DNA of 64,000 nucleotides from Sulfitobacter aestuariivivens (GTDB lineage: Bacteria > Pseudomonadota > Alphaproteobacteria > Rhodobacterales > Rhodobacteraceae): assembly GCF_014763045.1 (NCBI RefSeq), contig NZ_JACTAG010000002.1, forward strand, positions 1,116,001 through 1,180,000, read 5' to 3'. This document shows, piece by piece, positions 43,314-52,211 of the stretch. The notes below the pieces were generated by a model, which saw only the letters and a list, made by a program, of their open reading frames with translations, did no database searches and was not told the DNA's origin. The translations under genes and the position numbers were made by a program. Each line of letters begins with the position of its first letter. Within the stretch, counting starts at the first letter, position 1.

Positions 43314-44786
43314 TCATCGCATCACAAACGGGTTCGACATCGGCTGTGCCGAGGTATTGATCCACGTCGTCTTGGTGCGGGTGTAGTCAAGGATTGCCTC
43401 CTTGCCCGCCTCGCGCCCATAGCCTGATTGGTTGAAGCCGCCAAACGGCGCGATTGGAGAGATCGCGCGGTACGTATTCACCCAAGTGATGCCTGACCGA
43501 ATGCGCGACGAGACGCGATGCGCCCGTGCGATGTTTTGCGTGAACACGCCGGAACCGAGGCCAAAATCGCTCTCATTGGCCAGTGCGACCGCCTCTTCCT
43601 CTGAGTCGAAAGGCAGAAGGGACATAACCGGGCCGAACATCTCTACCTTGAGGGTTTCGGTATCTGGCGTGTCGCAGAGCACGAGCGTTGGCTTGAAATA
43701 GTGCGCGCTGGTGCCTTTGGGCGCTTCTCCGCCAAAGGCGATGCGCGCGCCCTGTGCGACTGCTGCGTACAGCGTTTCGCGAATACGATGGACTTGTGCG
43801 ACCGTGCAGAGCGGCCCAAGATGTGTGGCGGCATCATGTGGATCGCCCACGACAAGATCACTGCACTTTTCAGTGATTTTGCCGACCAGGGCGTCATAGA
43901 TGGGGCGGTGCACCAGCCCGCGTGTTCCCGCAACGCAGGATTGCCCTGACGCGCCGAAGTTACCTGCAATCAGACCATTGGCAGCCGAGTCCAAATCGGC
44001 GTCATCGAAGACGATGATGGGGGATTTGCCGCCCAGCTCCAGCGTTGTGACGGCGAAATTCTCTGCTGAGTTACGAACCACATGGCGTGCGGTTTCGGGC
44101 CCGCCGGTAAAGGCGATGCGGTCGATGTCAGGGTGGCGGGTCAGCGGGATTGCGCAGTTTTCCGCATCGCCTGTGATGACAGACACGACGCCCTTGGGAA
44201 AGCCTGCCTGCTCGATCAACTTGGCAAATTCGATCATGGGTGCAGGGGCAATTTCCGATGCCTTGAGGATCACGGCGCAGCCCGCTGCCAAAGCTGGCGC
44301 CAGCTTGGTCGCGGCCAGAAACATCTGCGCGTTCCACGGTACGACAGCAGCCACAACGCCGATGGGCATGATCTGGGTGAAGACATGCATATCGGGTTTG
44401 TCGATGGGCAGTACGGCACCTTCGATCTTGTCAGCGAGGCCAGCGTAGTAGCGGTAGTAATCGGCGACATAGCCGGTCTGACCCATTGTCTCGACTGCCA
44501 GCTTGCCACTGTCCGTAGTCTCGATCCGGCCCAGATGCTCCGCGTTTTCAGCGACCAGATCGGCAAGGCGGTACAGCAACTTGCCCCGTTGTGTTTGCGT
44601 CATGTCGCGCCATGCAGGATCATCCAACGCGCCTTTGGCAGCAGCGACCGCGGCATTCACATCCGCCACTGACGCGCAATCGAATGTGGCCCAGGATGCG
44701 CCGGTTGCAGGATTGATCGTTTCCATGGTCTGGCCGTCCGATCCGACCCGCCATTCCCCTGCAATAAAAAGCTGAAAGTGTTCCAT
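43314..44786 (-). CDS. NAD(P)-dependent aldehyde dehydrogenase
   Basis: Oxidises an aldehyde to a carboxylic acid. The 490-residue protein has VTTLELGGKSPIIVFDDAD (catalytic Glu) and GASGQSCVAGTRGLVH (catalytic Cys), plus VVPWNAQMFLAATKLAPAL. It resembles betaine/4-aminobutyraldehyde-type dehydrogenases in length. It lies nine bases after the luciferase-like monooxygenase gene, so it probably removes an aldehyde made by that oxygenase. Confidence 0.93.
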   Translation of the reverse strand: MEHFQLFIAGEWRVGSDGQTMETINPATGASWATFDCASVADVNAAVAAAKGALDDPAWRDMTQTQRGKLLYRLADLVAENAEHLGRIETTDSGKLAVETMGQTGYVADYYRYYAGLADKIEGAVLPIDKPDMHVFTQIMPIGVVAAVVPWNAQMFLAATKLAPALAAGCAVILKASEIAPAPMIEFAKLIEQAGFPKGVVSVITGDAENCAIPLTRHPDIDRIAFTGGPETARHVVRNSAENFAVTTLELGGKSPIIVFDDADLDSAANGLIAGNFGASGQSCVAGTRGLVHRPIYDALVGKITEKCSDLVVGDPHDAATHLGPLCTVAQVHRIRETLYAAVAQGARIAFGGEAPKGTSAHYFKPTLVLCDTPDTETLKVEMFGPVMSLLPFDSEEEAVALANESDFGLGSGVFTQNIARAHRVSSRIRSGITWVNTYRAISPIAPFGGFNQSGYGREAGKEAILDYTRTKTTWINTSAQPMSNPFVMR

Positions 44787-44795
44787 TCTGTTTCC

Positions 44796-45830
44796 TTACG
44801 CAAATGCGGGCATCACGTCGTCGATAAAGCGCGCCAGTGAGGCGCGCTTGCGTTCCGGGCTCATCCCGCTATCGATCCAGAAGGAGTATTCATCATATCC
44901 GAGGTCCTCGTAACGCTTGATCTTGTCGATGACTTCCTGCGCTGTGCCAATCGTCAGATCGCGTGCCATGTTTTCAGGCGACATCATCTTGTTGGCCGCA
45001 AGCTCATCCTCGCTCAGCGTCTGGATCAACCCCTGTTGCACCGGGCGCTTGTTCTGAAACCAAGCGCCAAAGTAGGAATAAAAACGGCTAAGTTCCTGAG
45101 CCGCCCGCGCGCTGTCATTGGCATCCGAGGCGACATAGGTGTGGTGCAGCAGCATGATCTTGTGCGTGCGCTTTGCGTGAGCGGCGCAAGTGTCTTTGTA
45201 GGTTTTCATCAGCTTGGTTATCTCTTCGATCCCCTGCCACAGCGGCGTGACCTGCACGTCAAAATCATTCACCACCGCGAATTCGTGGCTATTGGGATCA
45301 CGCGCCGCAACCCAGATGGGTGGGCCGTTTTCCTGCAAGGGCTTTGGTGCGGAGCTGGTGGCCGGAAAACTGTGATAGGTGCCGTCATGGGCGCAGTCGC
45401 CCTGCCACAGCTTGCGCACCAGCGGCAGTGTCTCGCGCATCCGCTGGCCTGCGTCCCAGGCATCCATGCCGGGGATCATGCGTTCGTATTCGTAGGAGTA
45501 CGCCCCGCGCGCAGCACCAATTTCGATCCGCCCGCCTGTCATCAGGTCGGCCATCGCCGCCTCTCCGGCCAGCCTGATCGGATGCCAGAACGGCACAATG
45601 ACGGTGCCAGTGCCAAGGCGCACGTTTTTGGTGTGATGTGCGATGTCGACCAGCGTGGTGAAGGGGTTGGGGGCGATCGTGAATTCCATCCCGTGATGTT
45701 CACCCGTCCAGATCGCGCGCATGCCGCCCTCATCGGCCATTTTGCACAGGTCGATAAAGCTGGCGTAAAGCTGATCATGGGGCTGATCTGCGCTCAGCCG
45801 TTCCATATGGGCAAAGAGAGAAAACTCCAT
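44796..45830 (-). CDS. Luciferase-like (LLM) flavin-dependent monooxygenase
   Basis: FMNH2-dependent oxygenase of 344 residues with the bacterial luciferase TIM-barrel: FSLFAHMERLSADQPHD, AIWTGEHHGMEFTIAPNPF, LGTGTVIVPFWHPIRLAGEA and GRIEIGAARGAYSYEYERM. Two-component members cleave or hydroxylate C-N, C-S or aromatic N-heterocycle bonds. ATG at 45830 lies four bases after the flavin reductase stop, an almost certain functional pair. Substrate unknown. Confidence 0.92.
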   Translation of the reverse strand: MEFSLFAHMERLSADQPHDQLYASFIDLCKMADEGGMRAIWTGEHHGMEFTIAPNPFTTLVDIAHHTKNVRLGTGTVIVPFWHPIRLAGEAAMADLMTGGRIEIGAARGAYSYEYERMIPGMDAWDAGQRMRETLPLVRKLWQGDCAHDGTYHSFPATSSAPKPLQENGPPIWVAARDPNSHEFAVVNDFDVQVTPLWQGIEEITKLMKTYKDTCAAHAKRTHKIMLLHHTYVASDANDSARAAQELSRFYSYFGAWFQNKRPVQQGLIQTLSEDELAANKMMSPENMARDLTIGTAQEVIDKIKRYEDLGYDEYSFWIDSGMSPERKRASLARFIDDVMPAFA

Positions 45831-45834
45831 TCCG

Positions 45835-46734
45835 TTACCTTTCTTCTGTGGGCAGGACATCGCCCTCGGTTTCGCCCCCGACGTAGAGGCCAAAGGTCTT
45901 TGTCTGATGTTCCTGGGCAAATCGGGTCAGCAGGGATTTGAGTGCCGGGTCGGCAATCGGGGCGTATGGGAGCGTCTGAATGTCTACCGGTCGAAGGCCC
46001 GGTTGCGGCGTCTTTGCCGTGCCGCGAAAGACGATACGGCGTCGGTTCGCCGCTTCGTCGTAGACGGCGTAAACGACGCTGAGGGCGGTTTCGATTTCGC
46101 GGGACTTGAGATCATTTAGCAGCGTTTGCAGGGGGCTTTGTCCCGGTGGTACCTCAACCGTGGGCAGCTCCAGATTTTCGTTCAGCAATACGTGATCTGC
46201 GTCTTCGAGCAACGCACTGGCGCGGGTTGCCACGGCGTGCGGGGCTTCGGCTTCGCGTTCGCTGCTTTGGGTGAAATAGCCGTCTGGTCCGTATCCCAGC
46301 CCCGGCAGTTCGGCGTTGTCGAAATGGGTGACCCGCCCGATCAGGATCAGATGATCGCCTGCGACAACCCGTTCGTGCAGATCGCAGGTGAACCCAGCCG
46401 CGCGACCGGTGATCAGGGGGATGTTATACTTGGGCGCTGTCCAGTTCGTGGCGCCAAACCGATCCCCGGAACCGGAAGCAAAAAGGTTCGAGATGTCTTC
46501 TTGCCCTTCGGCGAGAACTGAAATGCCAAAGCGGTCAGTTTCGCGAAAGACGTCAAAGCTTGAGAGGTGGTTGCCCGGACAGACAAGCAACAACGGCGGG
46601 TCAAGTGAGACGGAGGTGAATGAGTTCGCGGTAAAGCCGACTGCTTCGCCATTCGGAGCGCGGGCGGTGACCACGGTCACACCTGTCAAGAACCGGCCAA
46701 ACGCGCGACGCAGCTCTTTCGGGCTCATGCTCAT
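45835..46734 (-). CDS. Flavin reductase with an extra C-terminal domain
   Basis: Supplies reduced flavin to the neighbouring monooxygenase. Residues 1 to about 155 are a normal flavin_reduct domain (FGRFLTGVTVVTARAPNGEA, GFTANSFTSVSLDPPLLLVC, GDHLILIGRVTHF). Residues 156-299 are additional; ALSVVYAVYDEAANRRRIVF has the strand pattern of a NUDIX-like fold but no NUDIX box is visible. The protein is therefore nearly twice the usual ~170 residues. Overlaps the alpha/beta hydrolase gene by four bases. Confidence 0.9.
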   Translation of the reverse strand: MSMSPKELRRAFGRFLTGVTVVTARAPNGEAVGFTANSFTSVSLDPPLLLVCPGNHLSSFDVFRETDRFGISVLAEGQEDISNLFASGSGDRFGATNWTAPKYNIPLITGRAAGFTCDLHERVVAGDHLILIGRVTHFDNAELPGLGYGPDGYFTQSSEREAEAPHAVATRASALLEDADHVLLNENLELPTVEVPPGQSPLQTLLNDLKSREIETALSVVYAVYDEAANRRRIVFRGTAKTPQPGLRPVDIQTLPYAPIADPALKSLLTRFAQEHQTKTFGLYVGGETEGDVLPTEER

Positions 46735-47531
46735 ATCACGGTCCCCTCGAAGGTGTCTAAGATTGCCTTGGCGAGGTGTTCAGGATGGGTCATTGGCAAC
46801 ATATGTGCCGCCTCGGGTACGCTGATGGCCCGCCCCTTGGGCGCAAGTCGCGCCATGGCTTGGGACATCTTTGGTGTTGAGTTCAGATCACCGTCTGCAG
46901 TTATGAATAAGGCGGGCATGGGAAGAGCGGTCAGCACCGCGTCATTCGGTCCGTCCTGACTGGCAAATAGACCATAGGCGGTGGCATAGCCTTTGGGATC
47001 GGCACCGGTCAGCCATTTCTCGCAGGCCTCGGATGCGGCGTGCAGCGGGCCTTGCGGATCTTCGCCGAACCAGCGGTCCAGCGTGGCGCCGGGATTTAAA
47101 GACCCTTTCGCGGCGATTTCTGCGGCGCGGGCTTTGACCGCGGCACTGGCCGTTTTGCTGCGCCGGTAGATTGCGTTTATTGCGGCGATCCCTGCAATTC
47201 TGTCAACGCGTTGGTGAGCCACGTCCAGTGCAATGACTGCGCCCATCGAATGCCCAGCTATGAAAATCGGGCCGGACACTGTGTCGACCATGTCAAGGAC
47301 CCGATTGGCATAGTGAGAGAGCGCTGAAACATCGCCGAGCGGGGACTGCCCGTGACCGGGCATGTCGACGGCGTAGATCGTGAAGTAATCTGACAGGAGT
47401 GGGATAATCGCGCCCCACGCCTCTGCCCGCAGACCGACGCCATGGATCAACACCAGCGCAGGCCCTTTTCCCGCCTTGAAATATGCCAAATCGCCCGCGC
47501 CCTCAGACCGCGGCTGGGTTGTCCACGTCAT
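46731..47531 (-). CDS. Alpha/beta-fold hydrolase
   Basis: Serine hydrolase of 266 residues. The oxyanion region is LVLIHGVGLRAEAW, the nucleophile elbow FIAGHSMGAVIAL, and the acid/base residues lie in FITADGDLNSTP and PEAAHMLPMTHPEHL. Relatives cleave C-C, ester or formamide bonds in aromatic and N-heterocycle breakdown. ATG at 47531 lies inside the 3' end of the DUF1185 gene (29-base overlap), indicating translational coupling. Confidence 0.88.
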   Translation of the reverse strand: MTWTTQPRSEGAGDLAYFKAGKGPALVLIHGVGLRAEAWGAIIPLLSDYFTIYAVDMPGHGQSPLGDVSALSHYANRVLDMVDTVSGPIFIAGHSMGAVIALDVAHQRVDRIAGIAAINAIYRRSKTASAAVKARAAEIAAKGSLNPGATLDRWFGEDPQGPLHAASEACEKWLTGADPKGYATAYGLFASQDGPNDAVLTALPMPALFITADGDLNSTPKMSQAMARLAPKGRAISVPEAAHMLPMTHPEHLAKAILDTFEGTVI

Positions 47532-48102
47532 GTCCCAGATCCTTGAGGTCCTGATACCGGTCACCAATGCGATGATGCGGGCGTCCGCCTGTGGCGGCAC
47601 CCAGCGCCACGATGACTTCGTTCGCGCGGGGGGCGTCTGCGATGGAGAACTGGATCGTCAGATAATGCGATCTGCGACCAACATCGTTCTTGTCCATCAG
47701 CGGGATCTGGATTGAAGTGTCCGCTGCCGCCCTGATATTTGTGAAGGCCAGATAGGATTTGGCATCGACGGCCTGCCGGAAGAAATTCCCAAATCGCAGT
47801 GTATGGATCAGGCCAGAGGCATGTTCGATCTCGCCGTCCAGTCCGACCACGCCTGCTTTGCCAAATGCTTCGATCTGTTCTCCGCCGCCGGTCATTTCGG
47901 TGATCCGGTTTGTCAGCGTTTCGCCCAAGATCGGGCCGTACGCGTGAATGATCGGCTTGAGATCTTCCTCGAACCGTCCGGCCCATGGATTGGTCAGCAC
48001 GGCGGCAACGGCATAAAGCCGCCAAGGCGGGTCAGCGGGTTTGAAACCTTCGATCAGCACGTCCTCTTGATAGCTGACCAGTTTTCGGATTTCGGGGATC
48101 AT
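47503..48102 (-). CDS. Amino acid synthesis family protein (DUF1185, PF06684)
   Basis: A 199-residue protein matching PF06684: EIRKLVSYQEDVLIEGF, AAVLTNPWAGRFEEDLKPII and ALGAATGGRPHHRIGDRYQD. Known structures of the family show a chorismate-mutase-like (BCM-variant) fold, but no reaction is established. It is the first gene of the LLM-monooxygenase operon, divergent from a LysR gene across 94 bases. Its place suggests it acts on the same substrate or a ring-opened product. Confidence 0.85.
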   Translation of the reverse strand: MIPEIRKLVSYQEDVLIEGFKPADPPWRLYAVAAVLTNPWAGRFEEDLKPIIHAYGPILGETLTNRITEMTGGGEQIEAFGKAGVVGLDGEIEHASGLIHTLRFGNFFRQAVDAKSYLAFTNIRAAADTSIQIPLMDKNDVGRRSHYLTIQFSIADAPRANEVIVALGAATGGRPHHRIGDRYQDLKDLGHDVDNPAAV

Positions 48103-48196
48103 GGCGCACCTTTCCTCATGCGCATGAACCTAACGGTTCCCTTACTTCCCCACAAACGATAGAAAAAACCGTGAAAGCATTAGAAAGTCTTATGTG

Positions 48197-49093
48197 ATGA
48201 AAAAGGGGCTCCCCCCGCTGACATGGTTTCGCGCTTTCGAGGCGGCTGCGCGGCACCTCAGTTTCACGGTTGCGGCAGAGGAGTTGGGGTTCACCCAGTC
48301 TGCCATCAGCCAGCATGTGCGATCCCTCGAAGATCGTTTGGGCAAACAGTTATTCGTGCGGCGTCACCGCGCACTGCAGCTGACCGATGCAGGGCGCTTG
48401 TTACTGCCTGATGTGGCAGCCGCAATGGCGCAGCTGGGCCGGGCGACGGCGCGCTTTCAGCCCACTGTCAGCAAACGCAAGTTGGTCGTCGCAACCAGCG
48501 CCAGCATTGCGCAGTGGATTATTGCGCCACGTCTGGCTTCGTTCACGGCAAGGCATCCGGATATTGCCGTGCAAATCGCAACAACAATCTGGCCAGACGA
48601 TTTTTCAACCACTACCGCCGATATCGAGATCCGGTTTGGATCTGCTGATGTCGTAGGGCATGGTGCGCGTTTGTTGGAGCCATCCTTTCTGCACATGGTC
48701 GCGGCACCGGAGATAGCGACGCGCCTAGGTGCAGATTGCGGGCTGGCTGACCTTGAAGGTCTTGCTCTGATCCAGCCTGTCGGCTTGACGCAAAACTGGG
48801 CGGCGCTGGGCAAAGCGAATGCAAAACCGATCGCGCTGGAGGCCGGGCTCTTTGTGGATACCCACGGTCTGTCTGTTGATCTTGCAATATCCGGTGCAGG
48901 GGTCGCGCTTGCGCATTGTCAGGTGTCGCGGGCGGCCATTCTGGCCGGTCAGCTTGCGGTGCTTCGGTTGCCTCCGCTGGCTGCCGACGAAGGGTACTAC
49001 CTTGCCCTGTTACCCTCTGTCGATACAGACGCGCGGGATGCCTTTGCGGAGTGGCTTCAGGCGGAAATAACGGCGTTGCATCACATGGGCTGA
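48197..49093 (+). CDS. LysR family transcriptional regulator
   Basis: Regulator of 298 residues, similar to GcvA-type LysR proteins. The N-terminal helix-turn-helix is LSFTVAAEELGFTQSAISQH with VRSLEDRLGKQLFVRRHRAL; the rest is a periplasmic-binding-like effector domain. ATG at 48197 is preferred over an overlapping GTG at 48194. It is divergent from the DUF1185-hydrolase-flavin enzyme operon and is followed by the isochorismatase-type gene after 42 bases, so it probably activates both. Confidence 0.92.
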   Translation: MKKGLPPLTWFRAFEAAARHLSFTVAAEELGFTQSAISQHVRSLEDRLGKQLFVRRHRALQLTDAGRLLLPDVAAAMAQLGRATARFQPTVSKRKLVVATSASIAQWIIAPRLASFTARHPDIAVQIATTIWPDDFSTTTADIEIRFGSADVVGHGARLLEPSFLHMVAAPEIATRLGADCGLADLEGLALIQPVGLTQNWAALGKANAKPIALEAGLFVDTHGLSVDLAISGAGVALAHCQVSRAAILAGQLAVLRLPPLAADEGYYLALLPSVDTDARDAFAEWLQAEITALHHMG

Positions 49094-49135
49094 GCGGCGT
49101 TACTGCTTTAGAAAACACAGCAAAGGGATCTCGAG

Positions 49136-49753
49136 ATGGCAAACGCCAACAAGAAAGCGCGCGGGTTGATTGAAGGGCGGCCCGCGTTGATCGTTATCGA
49201 TATCCAGGCCAGTACATTCGCGGATGACAGCGCTGTACGGTCTATCGACAACATGCCGGGCTATGCGGACCGCATGCTGGCATCGCGTCAATTGATCGAC
49301 GCGGCCCGGGGTGCGGACATTCCTGTAATCTTCATCCAGGAAATCCACCGTGCTGATCTGGTGGACTTTGGGCGCGAACTGGACGGGGACGAGGATGTTC
49401 ACTGTCTCGATACCAATCCGAACACCGAGATTGCCAAGAAAGAGATGGGCTTTGTCGATGGGGACTACGTTATCCAAAAGCGACGCTATTCCGCCTTCTA
49501 TGGGACCGATCTGGAGATTCTGTTGAAGGGCCTCAAGGCGGAAACGCTGATCCTGTGTGGTGGGCTGACGGATGTTTGCGTGCACTACACCTTTGTCGAC
49601 GGGCATCAGGGCGACTATTTCTGCCGGGTTGTCGAGGATTGTGTCGCGGGTTCTTCAACTGAGGCGCATGGGGCGGCGTTGAAAGCGATGGAATATCTTC
49701 AGTCAGGTGCGGTGCGCGGGTTAGACGAAACGTTGATCGCGATGGCCGGTTAG
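49136..49753 (+). CDS. Isochorismatase-like cysteine hydrolase
   Basis: Cys-dependent amidohydrolase of 205 residues with the triad D22 (IVIDIQAS), K115 (VIQKRRYSAF) and C148 (GGLTDVCVHYT). The family includes maleamate amidase, N-carbamoylsarcosine amidase and ureidoacrylate hydrolase; all remove NH3 or a carbamoyl group. It lies in one unit with the LysR gene. Its position suggests deamidation of a ring-opened intermediate. Its stop overlaps that of the convergent FAD monooxygenase (TTAG). Confidence 0.9.
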   Translation: MANANKKARGLIEGRPALIVIDIQASTFADDSAVRSIDNMPGYADRMLASRQLIDAARGADIPVIFIQEIHRADLVDFGRELDGDEDVHCLDTNPNTEIAKKEMGFVDGDYVIQKRRYSAFYGTDLEILLKGLKAETLILCGGLTDVCVHYTFVDGHQGDYFCRVVEDCVAGSSTEAHGAALKAMEYLQSGAVRGLDETLIAMAG

Positions 49754-51033
49754 GAAATCCGCGCCCCAGCCGGGATCGTCGGTGGTGCAGAATTCAGTGT
49801 TTCCATGGCAAACCCGGCGGCGGCTTTGTATTTTGCCATGAACTCCGACCGCTCTTGGGGTGAGACGACATCGTCGATGTTGCTGAATGCGCCGCCACAG
49901 CGTTCTTCGACGATCGTCAGCAAGCCGAATGGCCCATGCCCACGATTACGCAGGATCAGCTCGGAAACGGGCCCACAGAGTTTGGCGTTGTAGGCCTCAA
50001 GCGCGTCAGGTTTGATGCCATGTTCGAGCATCGCCACACCAATTTCGCGCGCGTCGATGATGGCCTGGCTGGCCCCGTTTGATCCGGTGGGGTACATCGC
50101 ATGAGCCGCGTCGCCCATCAGCGCGACAGGGCCGTCCACCCAGGTCGGCACCGGGTCGCGGTCGATCATCGCACTTTCGTAGGTGACTTCTGCACCGTGG
50201 AGCAGCTTGGGCACATCAAGCCAGTCAAAGGTCCAGTCGTCGAAATGGTGGGCAAAATCAGCCACTTCCACTTGCCGGAACCAGCCGACATTATCGCGCG
50301 CAGAGGGGTCATCGATCGTGATCTCGGCGATCCAGTTAATCTGCGCCAGACCATCGGTGGGGTCGGGGGCGGAGATCGGATAGATGATCATTCGCTGTTT
50401 CACCGTGCCAAGGCCGACGAACGAAGACGCGGTGCGCATGGGTTTGGCCCGCGTTGTACCACGCCACAGAATTGCGCCGCCCCAATGCAACGGTGGCTGG
50501 TTCGGGTGCATGGTGGCCCGTACTTTGGAATGGATGCCGTCGGCGCCGATCAGCAAGCTGCCCTTGATGATGTCCGCGCTGCCATCTGCACGCGTGATGT
50601 GTGCCGTCACACCGCTTGTGCTTTTCTCATACCCGACGACACGCGTCCCCAGCATGATCGCGTCTTCACCCGCGCGCTCTTTGAGCTTTGCCGCCAGCAG
50701 CATCTGGAACTTGCCGCGATGCATTGAGTATTGGGGCCAGTTGTACCCGGCAAATGTGCCGCGGGGTTCGGCATATATCTCTTGTCCGCCGCGCCCCACG
50801 AGCGCCCATTCGCATGTTGGCACGCCCGCACTGTCGAGGTCTTCTCTGGTGAACCCCAGATCCAAGAGTTCGCGAACGGCGTTGGGCTGGACGTTGATGC
50901 CAACGCCAAGTGGGCGCAGTTCGGTCACAGACTCCAGAACGGTGAAAGGCACGCCGATCTGATGAAGTGTCAGTCCAAGCGACAGTCCGGCGACACCTCC
51001 CCCGGCGATGAGGACATGAGGCATGTCTGTCAT
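49750..51033 (-). CDS. FAD-dependent monooxygenase (aromatic hydroxylase family)
   Basis: Single-component flavoprotein hydroxylase of 427 residues. HVLIAGGGVAGLSLGLTLHQ is the FAD dinucleotide site, LLIGADGIHSKVRATM the DG motif and VALMGDAAHAMYPTGSNGAS the ribityl-binding motif, as in salicylate and 3/6-hydroxynicotinate hydroxylases. It is last in the SDR-P450-monooxygenase unit and overlaps the P450 stop by four bases. Substrate not determinable. Confidence 0.92.
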   Translation of the reverse strand: MTDMPHVLIAGGGVAGLSLGLTLHQIGVPFTVLESVTELRPLGVGINVQPNAVRELLDLGFTREDLDSAGVPTCEWALVGRGGQEIYAEPRGTFAGYNWPQYSMHRGKFQMLLAAKLKERAGEDAIMLGTRVVGYEKSTSGVTAHITRADGSADIIKGSLLIGADGIHSKVRATMHPNQPPLHWGGAILWRGTTRAKPMRTASSFVGLGTVKQRMIIYPISAPDPTDGLAQINWIAEITIDDPSARDNVGWFRQVEVADFAHHFDDWTFDWLDVPKLLHGAEVTYESAMIDRDPVPTWVDGPVALMGDAAHAMYPTGSNGASQAIIDAREIGVAMLEHGIKPDALEAYNAKLCGPVSELILRNRGHGPFGLLTIVEERCGGAFSNIDDVVSPQERSEFMAKYKAAAGFAMETLNSAPPTIPAGARIS

Positions 51034-52208
51034 TGCAGTAGGACAGGGATTTGAACCGGCCCATGAAACCCGAAGCCGCGAAAGATTACATCATCGGTAT
51101 TGGGGATGCTCATGTTCGGGAAGCGGTCAAAGAGCGTCGGCAGCAGGATCTGCCCGATGGAGCGCCGCGCGACATGTGTGCCCTGGCAAAAATGCGGGCC
51201 ATTTCCGAACGCCTGATGCGGGGCCTTGTCACGGTAGACATTAAAGATTTCGCCATCCTCATAGATGTCTTCATCGCGGTTGGCACTGGCCTGAATGGTC
51301 ATGACCGTGTCACCCTTGGGGATGAAATGGCCCCTGATCTCCGTGTCTTCCTTCACCAGCCGGGACGAGGCCGAAATTGGGGCGATCCAGCGGATGCCTT
51401 CTTCGAACGCGGCATCCCAGTCGTCCTTGCGTTTTACCTCGGCCAATTGGTCAGGGTTCGTCAGGAGGCCATAGAGGATCGTGTTCATCGCATCGCGGGG
51501 CTCGTTGATGCCGCCACCGATCGCGATTTTGATATTCGAATAGATCTGGCTTTGCTCAATAGGGTCTTCGGCATTCAGCATGACCGAAAAGGCAGAGTTG
51601 TTAGGATCGGCACGGTGCCGGTCCTGAAGGCTGTCGAAAAGCGCATTCATTTCTGCGTTGGCTGCGTCCGAGGCGGCAAACAGATCATCGCGCCACCCGA
51701 AATTGCCTGCACCGTCGATCAGTGTCTGGCTCCAGCGTTGCATGTCGTTATCGCTGGCCTCATCCAAACCCAGCAGCACCGCCAACCCGCGCGCTGCATA
51801 GGGGCCTGACAGGGCAGGGAAGAGATCCACTACCTCGCCACGGGGCAGGTTCGCCACGTAATCCTGGGCAATCTCTTGATATGCGGGCACCCATTCATTC
51901 TTGATCACCGACGGGGCAAAGGTTGCGGCCATGGCCATGCGCTCTCGTTTGTGGGCTTCGCCATCCTTGCGCATCAGGGTGTGCGCTTGAAAAGCGCGCT
52001 TCATCGGTGTGTTGGGATCGTCCGAGCTGAAGACGCCGGGGTTTTCTTTAACGGCCCGCGTGTCAGCCGCCTTGGTCAACAGCGTCCGGTTTACGGCCTT
52101 GACCCGCAGAACCGGGGCTTCGGCCCGCAAGCGACGATAAATCGGAAACGGGTCGCGGTGCAGCGCGTCTAGTGTGATGATGTCGTCAATGGGGGCAGGG
52201 TTGGGCAT
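51030..52208 (-). CDS. Cytochrome P450
   Basis: Heme-thiolate monooxygenase of 392 residues. The heme loop is AFGNGPHFCQGTHVARR with ligand C341; ExxR is E270-x2-R273. The I-helix reads GGGINEPRDAM (231-241), lacking the usual acid-threonine pair, which may alter O2 activation. No ferredoxin gene is adjacent; the only reductase with a 2Fe-2S domain in the island is the Rieske partner 10 kb away. The gene follows the SDR by three bases. Confidence 0.93.
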   Translation of the reverse strand: MPNPAPIDDIITLDALHRDPFPIYRRLRAEAPVLRVKAVNRTLLTKAADTRAVKENPGVFSSDDPNTPMKRAFQAHTLMRKDGEAHKRERMAMAATFAPSVIKNEWVPAYQEIAQDYVANLPRGEVVDLFPALSGPYAARGLAVLLGLDEASDNDMQRWSQTLIDGAGNFGWRDDLFAASDAANAEMNALFDSLQDRHRADPNNSAFSVMLNAEDPIEQSQIYSNIKIAIGGGINEPRDAMNTILYGLLTNPDQLAEVKRKDDWDAAFEEGIRWIAPISASSRLVKEDTEIRGHFIPKGDTVMTIQASANRDEDIYEDGEIFNVYRDKAPHQAFGNGPHFCQGTHVARRSIGQILLPTLFDRFPNMSIPNTDDVIFRGFGFHGPVQIPVLLQ

Positions 52209-52211
52209 GGT

